Origin: Candidatus Fermentithermobacillaceae bacterium
Lineage (GTDB): Bacteria > Bacillota > Sulfobacillia > Fermentithermobacillales > Fermentithermobacillaceae
NCBI GenBank assembly: GCA_012840345.1
Contig: DULO01000078.1
Location: forward strand, 1 to 41,339
Reading direction: 5' to 3'
Length of the DNA: 41,339 bases
This document shows positions 15,412-25,489 of this stretch, in pieces; position 1 is the stretch's first letter, and each line of letters opens with the position of its first letter. The notes under the pieces were generated by a model. The model was not told where the DNA came from, made no database searches, and worked only from the letters and a program-made list of their open reading frames with translations. Position numbers and translations under genes: made by a program.

Positions 15412-15418
15412 TTCCCGG

Positions 15419-17806
15419 ATGGCGAACCGCATCCGTGTTTATGAGATCGCGAAGGATTTGGGGGTTGACTCTCGGGTCATCATTTCGACTTTAAATGAAC
15501 TTGGAATGCCGGTGAAAAACCACATGGCCACGTTGGAGCCGGCCGCTCTTCAAGCTATAAAGATGAAGTTTGGTCCAAGAGCCAAGGAGGCGCAGTCTTC
15601 GACTTCTGACAAGAGTCGCGCCGCGGCGGGACCGGCCGCTCCATCAGGAGGTTCAAGAACCCCGGTTCAAGAGAAGTCAGTCCCGGTTCAACCGCAGAGA
15701 CCCAGGCCGGCACAAACCGCCACCGGGCCGAACACGATACCACCAAAGGCAGACCAGAAGCAGACTCAAGTTAGAACAGACGCCAGGCAACAGCCGGCAA
15801 GAAACGTTACTGGCGCCGCTGTTTCTGGAAAGGGGCAGGTTCCTCAGCGGACAGGGACTGCCCAGAGGCCCGGCGTTCCACAGAAGAGCGGCGGGACCTC
15901 TCATCAAACGGGAGCGAGCGGCGACTCTCGCGACTCTCAAGGAGGGCGCAGGCCGTTTCAGCAGTCCTACCCCCGGAGGAACGATCCACGGTTGCAGCGC
16001 AGAGACGTTAAGCCGGCGAAGCCTGACCGGGGCGCGGTAACAGGAGCCCGCCGGGTCACCATTCAGGGGCCTATCCCCGTCAGGGAACTGGCGCCTTTGA
16101 TCGGAGTTCCGGTAGGGACCGTTTTGCGGACTCTAATGTCCTTAGGCACCCTTATCAGCATTAACCAGAGCGTGCCTCCGGAGATAGCGGCGAAGGTAGC
16201 CGAGAAGCTGGGCTGCGTAGTGACGATCAAGGAACCGGAGAGAAGCCAGGAACAGCTAATCCTTGAGGAGTTGGAGCGTCCTGACGATCCCAACGCGCTT
16301 GTCCCGAGGCCGCCCATAGTGACCGTCATGGGTCACGTTGACCACGGCAAGACGTCGCTTTTGGACGCCATCAGGCATACCAACGTCACAGCCAAGGAAG
16401 CCGGGGGAATTACGCAGCATATCGGCGCCTCAGTAGTCGAGAGGCAAGGCGTGAGGCTTATTTTCCTGGACACCCCAGGCCATGAGGCTTTTACCGCCAT
16501 GCGGGCCAGAGGCGCGAAAGTGACTGACGTGGCGGTGCTCGTGGTGGCTGCCGACGACGGCGTCATGCCCCAGACTATAGAGGCCATAAACCACGCCAAA
16601 GCCGCGGCCGTTCCTATCGTCGTCGCCCTGAACAAGATGGACAAACCCGGCGTTAAGCCCGATCGCGTGAAGCAGCAGCTAGCGGATGCCGGCCTGGTGC
16701 CGGAAGAGTGGGGCGGCGACACCGTGGTAGTGCCAGTCTCGGCCAAGACAGGCGAAGGCATCGACGACCTGTTTGAGATGATTAGCCTGGTCGCCGAAAT
16801 GCAGGAAGTCAAGACCGATCCCACCCGTGCCGGACGCGGGTATATCATAGAGTCTCAAATGGACAAAGGCAGGGGGCCGGTAGCGACCGCCCTCATCAAA
16901 TCAGGGTCCCTCAGAGTCGGGGATGTCATCATAACCGATACCACTTGGGGCCGCATCCGGGCCATGTACGATGCCCGCGGCCGTTCGGTCAAGAAAGCCA
17001 CCCCCGCCATACCTGTGGAAATTGTGGGATTGGAGTCGCTGCCACAGGCCGGGGACATGTTCGTGGTGGTCCAGGACGAAAAGATCGCCAAGGAAGTTAC
17101 TGAACGGCGACAGATAGAAAAGCGGGAACAGGAGATGAACCCTGTCAGCCGCATGACCCTGGAAGACCTCCTGAAGAAGGGTGACCAGGAAGAAAAGCGC
17201 GACATGGAGATCATCGTGAAGGCGGACGTCCAGGGATCGCTGGAAGCCATCCTGCAGGCCCTCGGAAAGATGAAGGGTGGGGAAGTCGACCTAAAGGTGA
17301 TCCATTCGGGAGTCGGCGGAATAATCGCCTCCGACGTCATACTCGCCAAGGCTTCCAACGCCACGATCCTGGGGTTCAACGTGCGTCCTGACTCCACTGT
17401 CCGCGCCCTTGCCGAATTCGAACAGATCGAGATCCGGACATATCGCGTCATCTACGACCTCTTGGACGACGTCGAGGCCATGTTGAAGGGACTCGTAAAG
17501 CCGAAGATCGAAGAAGTCGTCCTGGGCAGGGCTGAAATCCGCCAGACATTCCACGTACCCAAAGTCGGCACTGTAGCGGGCTGTTACGTTACCAGCGGAA
17601 AGGTCTCCAGGCAGGCCGATGTTCGGCTGATTAGAGACGGGGTTGTAGTGTACGAAGGCAAGATGTCGTCCCTTAAGAGGTTCAAGGACGACGTCACGGA
17701 AGTGTCTCAAGGATACGAATGCGGCATAGGGCTGGAACGATACCAGGACCTGAAGCCGGGTGACATCATAGAGGCTTACACGACCAGAGAAATCAAGCCG
17801 GCGTAA
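15419..17806 (+). CDS. infB: Translation initiation factor IF-2
   Basis: A 795-residue GTPase that delivers initiator fMet-tRNA to the 30S subunit and promotes subunit joining. The first 55 residues are the IF2_N helical motif ([26 protein letters not shown]). Residues 60-210 are a Pro/Gln/Arg-rich low-complexity linker, variable in the family. A second IF2_N-like segment follows. The G domain starts near 300 with [18 protein letters not shown], then [14 protein letters not shown] and SAKTG. Domains II, III and IV complete the protein ([26 protein letters not shown]). An AAGGAGGTGATT ribosome site, almost a full match to the 16S tail, predicts strong translation. Confidence 0.98.
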   Translation: MANRIRVYEIAKDLGVDSRVIISTLNELGMPVKNHMATLEPAALQAIKMKFGPRAKEAQSSTSDKSRAAAGPAAPSGGSRTPVQEKSVPVQPQRPRPAQTATGPNTIPPKADQKQTQVRTDARQQPARNVTGAAVSGKGQVPQRTGTAQRPGVPQKSGGTSHQTGASGDSRDSQGGRRPFQQSYPRRNDPRLQRRDVKPAKPDRGAVTGARRVTIQGPIPVRELAPLIGVPVGTVLRTLMSLGTLISINQSVPPEIAAKVAEKLGCVVTIKEPERSQEQLILEELERPDDPNALVPRPPIVTVMGHVDHGKTSLLDAIRHTNVTAKEAGGITQHIGASVVERQGVRLIFLDTPGHEAFTAMRARGAKVTDVAVLVVAADDGVMPQTIEAINHAKAAAVPIVVALNKMDKPGVKPDRVKQQLADAGLVPEEWGGDTVVVPVSAKTGEGIDDLFEMISLVAEMQEVKTDPTRAGRGYIIESQMDKGRGPVATALIKSGSLRVGDVIITDTTWGRIRAMYDARGRSVKKATPAIPVEIVGLESLPQAGDMFVVVQDEKIAKEVTERRQIEKREQEMNPVSRMTLEDLLKKGDQEEKRDMEIIVKADVQGSLEAILQALGKMKGGEVDLKVIHSGVGGIIASDVILAKASNATILGFNVRPDSTVRALAEFEQIEIRTYRVIYDLLDDVEAMLKGLVKPKIEEVVLGRAEIRQTFHVPKVGTVAGCYVTSGKVSRQADVRLIRDGVVVYEGKMSSLKRFKDDVTEVSQGYECGIGLERYQDLKPGDIIEAYTTREIKPA

Positions 17807-17828
17807 GTATCCCTACGAGGTGGTCTTT

Positions 17829-18188
17829 GTGGCGCAGAGGCAAGAGCGCGCCGCCGCGCTTATACAAGAGGTTGCATCAGAGCTGTTGTCGCGCAGGGTA
17901 AAGGACCCGCGCATCGGCTTTGTCAGCATAGTGAAGGTGGAAGTGACCCGCGACATCTCTCTAGCCAGAGTGTATGTCAGCGTCATGGGAACGGAAGAGG
18001 AGAAGGCCAGGACGATGGAAGGGCTAAAGAGCGCCCAAGGGCTGATCCGGTCGGAGATCTCCAAAGCCCTGGGCATGCGGCACGCTCCTGACATTCAGTT
18101 CGTCCTGGACCAGGGAATAGAGCACAGCATCCACATTTCCAGGCTCCTGAAAGAAGCCCAGAAGGATAGCGGGGAGCATGGCGAATAA
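17829..18188 (+). CDS. rbfA: Ribosome-binding factor A
   Basis: A 119-residue KH-like protein that binds the 30S subunit and helps late 16S rRNA maturation. ALIQEVASELLSRRVKDPRIGFVSIVKVEVTRDISLARVYVSVMG and the end LDQGIEHSIHISRLLKE are typical. The GTG at 17829 is chosen because GAGGTGG lies 7 bases upstream; the in-frame GTG at 17820 overlaps that site. The gene overlaps the following DHH gene by 11 bases. Confidence 0.95.
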   Translation: MAQRQERAAALIQEVASELLSRRVKDPRIGFVSIVKVEVTRDISLARVYVSVMGTEEEKARTMEGLKSAQGLIRSEISKALGMRHAPDIQFVLDQGIEHSIHISRLLKEAQKDSGEHGE

Positions 18189-19191
18189 GGCAGAAGCTGT
18201 GAGCTTGAGAAAAGGCTTGTCCGAAGTCGTGGAGGTAATCCTCGACCACGACAGTTTTGTCCTGCTCGAGCACCAGAAACCCGACGGCGATTGCGTCGGT
18301 TCGGGACTGGCGCTCGTGCAGGCCTTACGGTCTCTAGGGAAGCAGGCATTGCTGGTATCCGACGATCCGCATCCCGCAGTCTACGATTTTCTGCCCGGAA
18401 GGCGGTTCCACACCCGGGCGGGATACCTGAAACCCGAGGACTTCCACCCGCAAGTTGCCATCTTTTTGGATTGCACGGACCCTGAACGGGCGGGAAGAGG
18501 ACTGGAGTTCGCCGCCGGCAAGGTATGGGTGAACATAGACCACCATGTTTCCAACCGCTCTTTTGGGGCGGTTAACCTGGTTGACCCCACGGCCGCGGCC
18601 ACAGGGGAACTGGTCTATGATGTCATAAATGAGCTGGGAATCCCCATCGACAAAGATATCGCCACCTGCTTGTACGTCGCCATCCTGACCGACACAGGCG
18701 GGTTTAGATACCAGAACACGACAAAGGAAACCCACCTCTTGGCCGCTGAGCTGCTGGAGAGGGGAGTCAACGGGTCGGAGATCTTTGACTGCGTTTTCGA
18801 GACAAGGACCGTGTCGTCGATTATGCTCCTGAGCAAGGTCCTTTCGACTCTAAAACTCTATCGCGGGGGAAAGATCGCGTCGGTCACCCTCACGCAAGAG
18901 ATGATGAGGGCCTCAGGTGCCTCTTCCGAAGAAACCGAAGGGATAATAGGCTACCCGCGTTCCATCGCGGGAGTCGAGGTGTCCTTGTTCTTTAAGGAAT
19001 CCGATGAACCGGGCAAGGTGCACGTGAGTTTCCGCTCCCGGTCACTGGTTGATGTGGCGGCCGTTGCCCAGAGCTTAGGAGGCGGAGGGCACCCCAGGGC
19101 CGCGGGAGCCCTCATTGACGGCACCATTGAGGAAGTCACGGAGAAAGTAATGTCTTACCTGGACAAGTTGGATGTATGGACGGATTTCTGA
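18178..19191 (+). CDS. nrnA: DHH/DHHA1 phosphoesterase, NrnA-like
   Basis: A 337-residue protein of the RecJ/DHH superfamily, predicted to degrade short oligoribonucleotides (nanoRNA) and to dephosphorylate pAp. Metal-binding motifs are HQKPDGDCVGS (32-42), FLDCTDP, the DHH triad at 121-123 (NIDHHVSN), and LTDTGGFRYQNT. The C-terminal DHHA1 domain carries GGGGHPRAAG. Its place between rbfA and truB is the usual one in Bacillota, where it is often called ytqI or nrnA. It starts inside the end of rbfA and overlaps truB by 16 bases, so all three are coupled. It fits a set of RNA-decay functions in this operon together with pnp. Confidence 0.93.
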   Translation: MANKAEAVSLRKGLSEVVEVILDHDSFVLLEHQKPDGDCVGSGLALVQALRSLGKQALLVSDDPHPAVYDFLPGRRFHTRAGYLKPEDFHPQVAIFLDCTDPERAGRGLEFAAGKVWVNIDHHVSNRSFGAVNLVDPTAAATGELVYDVINELGIPIDKDIATCLYVAILTDTGGFRYQNTTKETHLLAAELLERGVNGSEIFDCVFETRTVSSIMLLSKVLSTLKLYRGGKIASVTLTQEMMRASGASSEETEGIIGYPRSIAGVEVSLFFKESDEPGKVHVSFRSRSLVDVAAVAQSLGGGGHPRAAGALIDGTIEEVTEKVMSYLDKLDVWTDF

Positions 19192-20192
19192 ACGTATTCA
19201 AACCCTCGGGAATCACTTCTCACGATCTTGTCCTCTTGGTCCGCCGGGTTTTTGGCGAGGACCGTACCGGCCACTTGGGCACTTTGGACCCTCTGGCGGT
19301 CGGAGTGCTGCCGATGGCGCTCGGCGCTTACAGGCGGCTTTCCGAGTACTTCCTGGCGCATGACAAACGATACCTTGCCGAGTTTAGGTTTGGCCTAGTC
19401 TCGGATACGGACGACTTGGATGGGAACGTTAGCGAGACCGGCTTGGCCGGGAGTCTTTCTGAAAAGGACGTCTTGTCCCGCCTCCCCGATTTCACAGGCG
19501 TCATCCTGCAAGAGCCGCCCGCCTACTCAGCCTTGAAAGTCAAAGGGAGAAGGCTTTATGATTTGGCTCGTGAAGGCGCCGAGGTGCCGGTCAAGCCAAG
19601 GCGCGTGGCGGTCTATGAGCTTCGGCTTGTGGGGTGGAAACCGGGCAGGACCCCGAGCGGTCTCTTTTCAATGAGAGTCGGTCGGGGCACGTACGTACGT
19701 TCCCTGGCGTCGGGCTTAGGAGACGCCCTGGGCTGCGGCGCGGTAGTCTCGTATCTCTTGAGGGTGAGTTCAGGCACTTTCCGCCTCAAGGACTCGGTCA
19801 CGCCACAAGAGCTTCTGCGGGCAAAGACGGCGAAAGACAAGAGAGCGTTGCTGGTTGATCCCCTCCTGGCGCTTCCGGACTTCCTCCGGTTTCAGATCAA
19901 ACCTTCTACGTTAAAGAAAATCGATAACGGGGTGGAGCTAAGGCCGGGCGACTTCCTGGAAGCCGCAAGAGTGGCTTCGTTAGTTTCGGCTTCACTGAAG
20001 GAAGAGCCTAGGGAAGCTCCTAAGGAAAAGGGCGGATCAAAAGAAGACCGCCGAATGTTCCTGGCGTACGATCGGGACGCTTTGGGCTCCCCACGGGTAT
20101 TGGCCGTGCTCTATCCCGAAGAAGGCAAGCTCAAATACGACAAAGTCATAACACGCGAGAGTGATTTGGTTGCGAGTCATCGAACCGACTAG
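19176..20192 (+). CDS. truB: tRNA pseudouridine(55) synthase
   Basis: A 338-residue enzyme that makes pseudouridine 55 in the T-loop of tRNAs. The N-terminal GFLNVFKPSGITSHDLV and the catalytic motif GHLGTLDPLAVGVLP with Asp38 are clear; YSALKVKGRRLYDLAREG and GTYVRSLASGLGDALG also match. The C-terminal part (from about 240) is a PUA-like domain interrupted by a charged, low-complexity stretch rich in Lys, Glu and Pro (about 270-288), which seems lineage-specific. The start lies within nrnA, and its end overlaps ribF by 32 bases. Confidence 0.97.
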   Translation: MDGFLNVFKPSGITSHDLVLLVRRVFGEDRTGHLGTLDPLAVGVLPMALGAYRRLSEYFLAHDKRYLAEFRFGLVSDTDDLDGNVSETGLAGSLSEKDVLSRLPDFTGVILQEPPAYSALKVKGRRLYDLAREGAEVPVKPRRVAVYELRLVGWKPGRTPSGLFSMRVGRGTYVRSLASGLGDALGCGAVVSYLLRVSSGTFRLKDSVTPQELLRAKTAKDKRALLVDPLLALPDFLRFQIKPSTLKKIDNGVELRPGDFLEAARVASLVSASLKEEPREAPKEKGGSKEDRRMFLAYDRDALGSPRVLAVLYPEEGKLKYDKVITRESDLVASHRTD

Positions 20193-21168
20193 AGTCGAGC
20201 CAGGCACTGAAGTAATAGCTGCCCTGGGAGTATTTGACGGAGTACACGCCGGACATCAGGCGTTGCTAAGAGAAGCGGTAAGGCTTAAGGAAAAGCTGAA
20301 CATACCGGCGTGCGCCGTTACTTTTCACCCACACCCGAAAAGCGTGCTCGCTAACTCGGAAGCGCCCGTGAGTCTGTTGACGCCTCCCGAGGAAAAGAGG
20401 GAGCTTATCTCGGACCTGGGCTTGGACCTTTACTGGCAGATGGACTTCACTCGCGATCTGGCTCAGACTCCCCCCGTGGATTTCGTCCGGAGGTACCTCA
20501 TTGAAGCAATCAGGGTCCGCCACGTGGTCTGCGGCTTCAACTTTACCTTCGGAGACAAAGGGCGGGGCAAACCCGAGGATCTGGTCAAGTTAGGCAATGA
20601 GTACGGCTTCCAAGTCAGCGTGATACCGCCGTTCACGGCGGGAGGAGAGGTGGTTTCCAGCACGCGGATCCGCGCTGACCTTGAAGCCGGGAGAGTTGGA
20701 GACGCATGGGATTGTCTCGGCAAGCCGTACTGCGTCTACGGGACGGTAACCCGGGGAGACGGGAGGGGCCGCGCTATCGGGATCCCCACATCCAATGTCT
20801 TGGTCCAAGAGGGCAAAATGATACCGGGGAACGGCGTATACGCCGCGTGGGTCAGGGCGCGGTGCACTGACGGTACCCGCCTTGAGGGTGCCGCCGTTGT
20901 GAACGTAGGTATCAGGCCCACTTTTGGCGGTAACGATGTTAGAGTAGAGGTTCATATCCCCGGTTTTTCCGGAGAACTATACGGCCAGAAGATACAGGTG
21001 TTTTTCGTGAGACGGTTACGGGACGAAAGGGCTTTCGTGGACGCCGGGGCCCTAAGGATTCAGGTCCAGGAGGATGTGGTTTTGGCCTTGTCCGACCCCA
21101 GGCTTAGGCCGGGAAGCGGCAAGACGCCTTCGTTTACACTGCCTGAGGCCTATGATAGAATGCTTTAG
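20161..21168 (+). CDS. ribF: Bifunctional riboflavin kinase/FAD synthetase
   Basis: A 335-residue enzyme that phosphorylates riboflavin to FMN and adenylates FMN to FAD. The N-terminal nucleotidyltransferase domain shows [39 protein letters not shown] and [12 protein letters not shown]. The C-terminal kinase domain begins near 190 with [20 protein letters not shown] and continues with [11 protein letters not shown] and [17 protein letters not shown]. The GTG at 20161 has only a weak ribosome site (GAGA); TTG at 20170 is an alternative. The position after truB and before rpsO is the common Bacillota order. Confidence 0.96.
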   Translation: MIWLRVIEPTRVEPGTEVIAALGVFDGVHAGHQALLREAVRLKEKLNIPACAVTFHPHPKSVLANSEAPVSLLTPPEEKRELISDLGLDLYWQMDFTRDLAQTPPVDFVRRYLIEAIRVRHVVCGFNFTFGDKGRGKPEDLVKLGNEYGFQVSVIPPFTAGGEVVSSTRIRADLEAGRVGDAWDCLGKPYCVYGTVTRGDGRGRAIGIPTSNVLVQEGKMIPGNGVYAAWVRARCTDGTRLEGAAVVNVGIRPTFGGNDVRVEVHIPGFSGELYGQKIQVFFVRRLRDERAFVDAGALRIQVQEDVVLALSDPRLRPGSGKTPSFTLPEAYDRML

Positions 21169-21178
21169 CCAGAAGATA

Positions 21179-21254
21179 CCTTGACACTCGGGCCGGCGCT
21201 CCTCCGGCGCGGTATCTGGGTTCAAGGCTCATTCACCACATGGAGGTGTCCGTA
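21179..21254 (+). promoter_or_regulatory. Structured rpsO leader, possible S15 autoregulatory site
   Basis: CCTTGA (21179-21184) can pair with TCAAGG (21222-21227), enclosing a GCCGG/CCGGC hairpin (21192-21196 with 21204-21208). CCTCC at 21201-21205, in that hairpin, is complementary to the rpsO ribosome site GGAGG at 21242-21246. This would allow a pseudoknot that blocks translation. S15 represses its own mRNA in several bacteria through diverse leader folds; that it does so here is inference. Confidence 0.45.
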
Positions 21255-21524
21255 ATGCCTTTAGAGACGGAACGTAAAAAAACCATCATTGAGCAGTACA
21301 AGATCCACGATAAGGACACGGGATCGCCGGAAGTGCAGATCGCGCTTTTGACCGAGAGGATAAACTACCTGAATGAACATCTTAAGGTCCACAAAAAGGA
21401 CCATCACAGCCGTCGCGGGCTTATGAAGATGGTCGGCCAGCGTCGTGCCCTCCTCAACTACCTATCACGCGAAGCACCTGATCGTTACCGGGCCATAGTG
21501 GAGAGACTGGGGTTAAGAGGCTAA
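21255..21524 (+). CDS. rpsO: Ribosomal protein S15
   Basis: An 89-residue primary 16S rRNA-binding protein of the 30S platform, with the standard S15 length. [51 protein letters not shown] is diagnostic. The ATG at 21255 follows GGAGGTG by 6 bases; the upstream in-frame ATG at 21240 would add five residues and precede that site. It lies between ribF and pnp, as usual. Confidence 0.98.
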   Translation: MPLETERKKTIIEQYKIHDKDTGSPEVQIALLTERINYLNEHLKVHKKDHHSRRGLMKMVGQRRALLNYLSREAPDRYRAIVERLGLRG

Positions 21525-21548
21525 CTGTGGCCGAAGGGAGTGTACTCA

Positions 21549-23717
21549 TTGGAGGGAGTTAAGTCATACCAGGTCGACTTTGCAGGACGCCCGCTCACCT
21601 TGGAGTTCGGTAGAGTCGCCAAACAAGCCAACGGTGCCGTGTGGGCTAAGTACGGCGATACCACGGTGTTGGTGACCGCGACGATGTCGAAAGAGCCCAA
21701 GGAAAACTTGGACTTCTTCCCCCTAACCGTAGATGTTGAAGAGCGTTTGTACGCTGTAGGTCGCATCCCGGGGAGTTGGGGACGCAGGGAAGGACGGCCG
21801 CCTGAGAGAGCGATCCTGCAAGCCAGGGTTACGGACAGGCCGATTAGGCCTCTTTTCCCGAAAGGACTTCGAAACGAAGTCCAAATCGTTGTTATGCCTT
21901 TGTCAATCGACCACGACTACTCGCCGGAGATTGTGGGTATAGTAGGCGCTTCGGCGGCTCTCACCGTCAGCGACATCCCGTTCAACGGACCCATAGCCGG
22001 AGTTGAAGTCGGGCTTGTGGACGGCCACTTCATCATCAATCCCGACGTGCGCGAGGCGGAAGTGAGCGACCTGCGCCTCACCGTGGCCGGGACCAAAGAC
22101 GCGGTCTTGATGGTTGAAGCGGGCGCGAACCAGATCCCAGAAGACCTCATGGTCGAAGCCATCATGTTTGGCCATGAGGAAATCAAGAGGATATGCGAAT
22201 TCCAGCTGAAGATCGCTTCTGAAATAGGCAAACCCAAGGCTGAGCTTCCGCTCTTCCTCCCTGACCAAGATGTTCAGGCCAGGGTACGCGAGCTTGCGGT
22301 GCCCAAACTCAGGCAGGCCATTCGCGTCGAGGAAAAGCTGTCGAGAGAGTCCGCCCTGGACGAAGTCTTCAAGGAAGTGTTCGAAGAGGTAATCGTCGAT
22401 TTCCCTGAGAAGGAATCGGAGATCGGCGCGGCTTTCCAAGATGTCCTCAAAGAAGAAGTCCGGAGCATGATCCTGGAGACCGGGAAGAGGCCCGACGGCC
22501 GCAAACCCGACGAGATAAGGCCGATCACGTGCGAAGTACAGGTCCTCCCGAGGGTTCACGGCTCGGCCATCTTCACCAGGGGACAGACGCAGGTCATGAG
22601 CATAGCTACTCTTGGAGCCAAAGGCGACATCCAGGAGCTGGACACCACAGGCGTAGAGGAATTCAAGCGGTACCTGCATCACTACAACTTCCCGCCTTTC
22701 TCAGTCGGCGAGACCAGGCCCTTGAGGGGTCCGGGCCGCAGGGAGATCGGACACGGGGCGCTGGCGGAAAGAGCGCTCTTGCCCGTCATACCGGGAGAAG
22801 ATGAGTTCCCCTACACAGTCCGCATTGTGTCTGAAGTCCTGGAATCCAACGGTTCAACTTCGATGGCTTCGGTCTGCGGAAGCACGTTGTCATTGATGGA
22901 TGCCGGCGTGCCCATCAAAGCGCCTGTCGCCGGGATCGCTATGGGGCTTATCAAGGGGTCTGACAAAGCCGTTGTTCTCACTGACATCCAGGGCATGGAG
23001 GATGCTCTGGGCGACATGGACTTTAAGGTTGCCGGCACCAAGGACGGCGTTACGGCGCTCCAGATGGACATCAAGATCGCTGGCGTCACCAGGGAGATAC
23101 TGGGTACGGCTCTGGAAAGGGCCAAGGCAGCCAGGCTCTTTATCCTGGATAAGATGCTCGCCACCATTCCGGAGGCAAGGAAAAACCTCTCAGAGCACGC
23201 CCCCAGGATTTTGGTGGTCAACATCGACCCGGAAAAGATCCGGGACGTGATCGGACCGGGTGGAAAGACCATAAACAAGATCACGGCCGAAACCGGCGTG
23301 AAGATAGACATTGAGCAGGACGGACGCGTGTTCATCGCCGCGCCTGATATGGCGAGCGGAGAAAGGGCCAGGGCAATTGTGGAGAACCTGACACGCGACG
23401 TTGAAGTCGGGCGGACTTACACCGGAAAAGTAACCCGAGTGACCAACTTCGGAGCATTTGTCGAGATCCTGCCGGGCAAGGAAGGGCTTGTCAGGATCGG
23501 CGAGATAGCCGAAGAGCGGATCAACCGTGTTGAAGACGTTCTGAACGTGGGCGACGAGGTTGTGGTCAAGGTCATAGAAATTGACCATATGGGCAGGATC
23601 AACCTGTCCCGTCGCCAAGCTTTGGGCGGAGCTCCCGCGGCGCCACGGGATAGAAACGGCGACAAATCGAGGCGGCCGTTTAGGAAAGACGAGCGCGGCG
23701 GAAGGAACCATCACTAA
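21549..23717 (+). CDS. pnp: Polynucleotide phosphorylase
   Basis: A 722-residue 3'-5' exoribonuclease that uses phosphate to shorten RNA. It has two RNase PH domains (about 10-220 and 310-530; [21 protein letters not shown] and [34 protein letters not shown]), a KH domain (about 555-610, [15 protein letters not shown]) and an S1 domain (about 620-690, [23 protein letters not shown]). The end is basic and Gly-rich. The TTG at 21549 is chosen because AAGGGAG lies 8 bases upstream; the in-frame GTG at 21540 overlaps that site. It is spaced 24 bases after rpsO and 3 bases before nfo. Confidence 0.97.
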   Translation: MEGVKSYQVDFAGRPLTLEFGRVAKQANGAVWAKYGDTTVLVTATMSKEPKENLDFFPLTVDVEERLYAVGRIPGSWGRREGRPPERAILQARVTDRPIRPLFPKGLRNEVQIVVMPLSIDHDYSPEIVGIVGASAALTVSDIPFNGPIAGVEVGLVDGHFIINPDVREAEVSDLRLTVAGTKDAVLMVEAGANQIPEDLMVEAIMFGHEEIKRICEFQLKIASEIGKPKAELPLFLPDQDVQARVRELAVPKLRQAIRVEEKLSRESALDEVFKEVFEEVIVDFPEKESEIGAAFQDVLKEEVRSMILETGKRPDGRKPDEIRPITCEVQVLPRVHGSAIFTRGQTQVMSIATLGAKGDIQELDTTGVEEFKRYLHHYNFPPFSVGETRPLRGPGRREIGHGALAERALLPVIPGEDEFPYTVRIVSEVLESNGSTSMASVCGSTLSLMDAGVPIKAPVAGIAMGLIKGSDKAVVLTDIQGMEDALGDMDFKVAGTKDGVTALQMDIKIAGVTREILGTALERAKAARLFILDKMLATIPEARKNLSEHAPRILVVNIDPEKIRDVIGPGGKTINKITAETGVKIDIEQDGRVFIAAPDMASGERARAIVENLTRDVEVGRTYTGKVTRVTNFGAFVEILPGKEGLVRIGEIAEERINRVEDVLNVGDEVVVKVIEIDHMGRINLSRRQALGGAPAAPRDRNGDKSRRPFRKDERGGRNHH

Positions 23718-23720
23718 CTC

Positions 23721-24590
23721 ATGAGGTTGGGCATTCACGTCTCGATAGCAGGCGGAATGGCCAAGATGGCCCAGACCGCTTTGGACCTGGGGTGCGAGGC
23801 AGTGCAGATTTTCTCCCGCAGCCCCAGGGGCGGCAAGGCCAAAGAGTTTTCTGAGCCGGATGTAGCCCAGATGAAGGCCATTTTCAAGGAGAACGACATC
23901 TGGCCGGTTGTGGTGCACGTCCCCTATTTCCTCAACTTGGCTTCCTCTGACCCGGAAAAGGTCGGGTATTCCAGAGATGTGCTCGTCGAGGACCTCTACC
24001 GGGCTCAGGTGTTGGGAGCGAAGTACTTGGTTACCCACTTAGGCCACAAGGGGAAAGACGAGGCTCCTGACTCGATAGAGCCTCTAACCAGGGTAGTGCT
24101 TAGCCTGGAAAACGTCCTCAGCAGGTATTCGGGGCCTGTCAAGATCCTTCTTGAGAACACCGCGGGGCAGGGGCAAGAAATCGGAGCGTCCTTCGAAGCC
24201 CTGGCGTCGATTATGGCGGCGTTACCGAAGGACAGGGTAGGGGCGTGTCTTGATACTTGCCACGCGTTCGCCGCCGGGTACGATCTCAGGACTAAAGATT
24301 CTGTCGACTCGGTGTTGGACCTATTCGACGCCACCATAGGGCTGTCGAACCTTGGAGCGGTACACCTAAACGACTGTAAGAGCGAGTTAGGACGGCACTT
24401 GGACAGGCACGAGATGATCGGGTCAGGCTGTATCGGCGAAGAGGGTATTGAGGCATTGATCAACAACCCTAGACTGCCTCGTGACCTTCCCGGGCTTCTC
24501 GAGACGCCTTTCGATAGTCTGGCGGCAGCCAAGAGTAGCGTGGAGACTGTCAAAAATCTGCGAGCCCGACACGCTGGTTCGCAGCATTAA
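23721..24590 (+). CDS. nfo: Endonuclease IV (AP endonuclease)
   Basis: A 289-residue TIM-barrel enzyme with a three-zinc site that nicks DNA 5' to abasic sites in base excision repair. The start LGIHVSIAGGMAKMAQTA, HVPYFLNLAS, LVTHLGHKG, LLENTAGQGQEIG, CLDTCHAFAAGYDL and HLNDCKSELGRHLDRHEMIGSGCIG contain the usual zinc-ligand His, Glu and Asp residues. It begins 3 bases after pnp without a strong ribosome site, so it probably depends on coupling to pnp. It is an unusual last member of this operon; Bacillus has a deacetylase and peptidase genes here. Confidence 0.96.
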   Translation: MRLGIHVSIAGGMAKMAQTALDLGCEAVQIFSRSPRGGKAKEFSEPDVAQMKAIFKENDIWPVVVHVPYFLNLASSDPEKVGYSRDVLVEDLYRAQVLGAKYLVTHLGHKGKDEAPDSIEPLTRVVLSLENVLSRYSGPVKILLENTAGQGQEIGASFEALASIMAALPKDRVGACLDTCHAFAAGYDLRTKDSVDSVLDLFDATIGLSNLGAVHLNDCKSELGRHLDRHEMIGSGCIGEEGIEALINNPRLPRDLPGLLETPFDSLAAAKSSVETVKNLRARHAGSQH

Positions 24591-24662
24591 ACGCCAGCTA
24601 GAAGGCCTAAAAATACCCGTCAGAATCCTGTCGTAAAGCTTCCATTTGTGGCAATCGGATTG

Positions 24663-24668
24663 TATAAT
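24663..24668 (+). promoter_or_regulatory. Candidate -10 element for the Spo0E-like gene
   Basis: A consensus TATAAT lies 44 bases before the ATG at 24713. No convincing -35 box is visible (CTTCCA at 24639 is partial). Confidence 0.4.
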
Positions 24669-24712
24669 TTTGGGGTAGCGTAACGGAGCGGTTAGGGGGT
24701 TTGACGGGATTA

Positions 24713-24910
24713 ATGCCAAGCAGTAGCGAAGAAGAGCTCCATGCTCAAATCGAAGCGCTGCGCGGTGAGCTGAGTAGGCAAATCGGGGATCAGTATAGTA
24801 GAGAGACGATCCAGGCCGCGGGCGCAACAAGTTCGACGTTGGACCAGTTGATCATCAGATGGATCACAATCCAAGCGAAGAAGAAGGTACCGCAAGTAAG
24901 CACTAGGTAA
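24713..24910 (+). CDS. Small Spo0E-like protein (putative phosphatase of a phosphorelay)
   Basis: A 65-residue protein. Two predicted helices (LHAQIEALRGELSRQI and the segment ending in TLDQLIIRWI) flank a linker. The SSTLDQLI segment matches the S-x-x-LD-x-LI signature of the Spo0E family, small proteins that remove phosphate from Spo0A and so delay sporulation. Family assignment rests on this motif and on size, so it is moderate. The ATG at 24713 is chosen; the TTG at 24701 would add four residues. A T-rich terminator follows it, so it is a one-gene transcript. It supports a sporulating lifestyle. Confidence 0.72.
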   Translation: MPSSSEEELHAQIEALRGELSRQIGDQYSRETIQAAGATSSTLDQLIIRWITIQAKKKVPQVSTR

Positions 24911-24925
24911 AAGCAAACACGAGGT

Positions 24926-24950
24926 AGCAGGCAAACAGCCTGCTTTTTGT
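24926..24950 (+). terminator. Rho-independent terminator after the Spo0E-like gene
   Basis: AGCAGGC (24926-24932) and GCCTGCT (24938-24944) form a perfect stem around AAACA, followed by TTTTGTTTG. Confidence 0.9.
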
Positions 24951-25047
24951 TTGTCGTCGTTTCTTGAGGCAGGCGACTTCTCTAGACTTCCCTACGAGTA
25001 GTGACTTGGTTATTAGTGGCGACTTAAGGTTGAACCGGCCTTTCCCG

Positions 25048-25371
25048 TCAGAACCTGCCCTTTCCGAAGGGGAGCACCGGCACTATGATTGCCAGGCAAA
25101 CGGCGAACAAAGCTATCGGGTCCAGGGTCGTACCCCATAGATTCGCTGTAATCGGCACAGGAACTTTGAGAAACTCAGCCAGGGCCATGAGTCCGAGGTA
25201 CACTCCGCCCGCCACCGCGACAAAATCCTTGATTGCCTGCCCGAGAGGCGAGGAGACTTCTTCGTAGCTCGCGGCGCGCTTTCTCATGTTTTGAATCCTG
25301 GTTACTCTGAGCCCCATGGAAAGATACAACGCCAAAAGAACCAAGGCGGCTATCAGAACTGTCCTTAGCAT
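25048..25371 (-). CDS. Small membrane protein of unknown function
   Basis: A 107-residue protein with a hydrophobic N-terminal helix (about 2-22), a short charged loop (RVTRIQNMRKRAASYEEV), and two further hydrophobic segments (about 50-68 and 85-102). I do not recognise the family. The second ATG (25371) is preferred because AGGAGG lies 8 bases upstream; the first ATG is only 3 bases from it. It is divergent from the YflT-like gene, with 118 bases between, and has no obvious partner. Confidence 0.7.
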   Translation of the reverse strand: MLRTVLIAALVLLALYLSMGLRVTRIQNMRKRAASYEEVSSPLGQAIKDFVAVAGGVYLGLMALAEFLKVPVPITANLWGTTLDPIALFAVCLAIIVPVLPFGKGRF

Positions 25372-25489
25372 GGCATACACCTCCTACTTGTACATATGCC
25401 TTGTTTTCCGCTTTATTCTTTTGGCGAATTCCGCCGGGTCTTTAAGGAGACAATAGTTCGGACATCACGCTTTGGAGGTGCTAGAGCTT

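Noticed and set aside
21903-22682. Minus-strand frame of 259 residues within pnp
   Set aside because: Antisense shadow of a conserved gene; no independent support.
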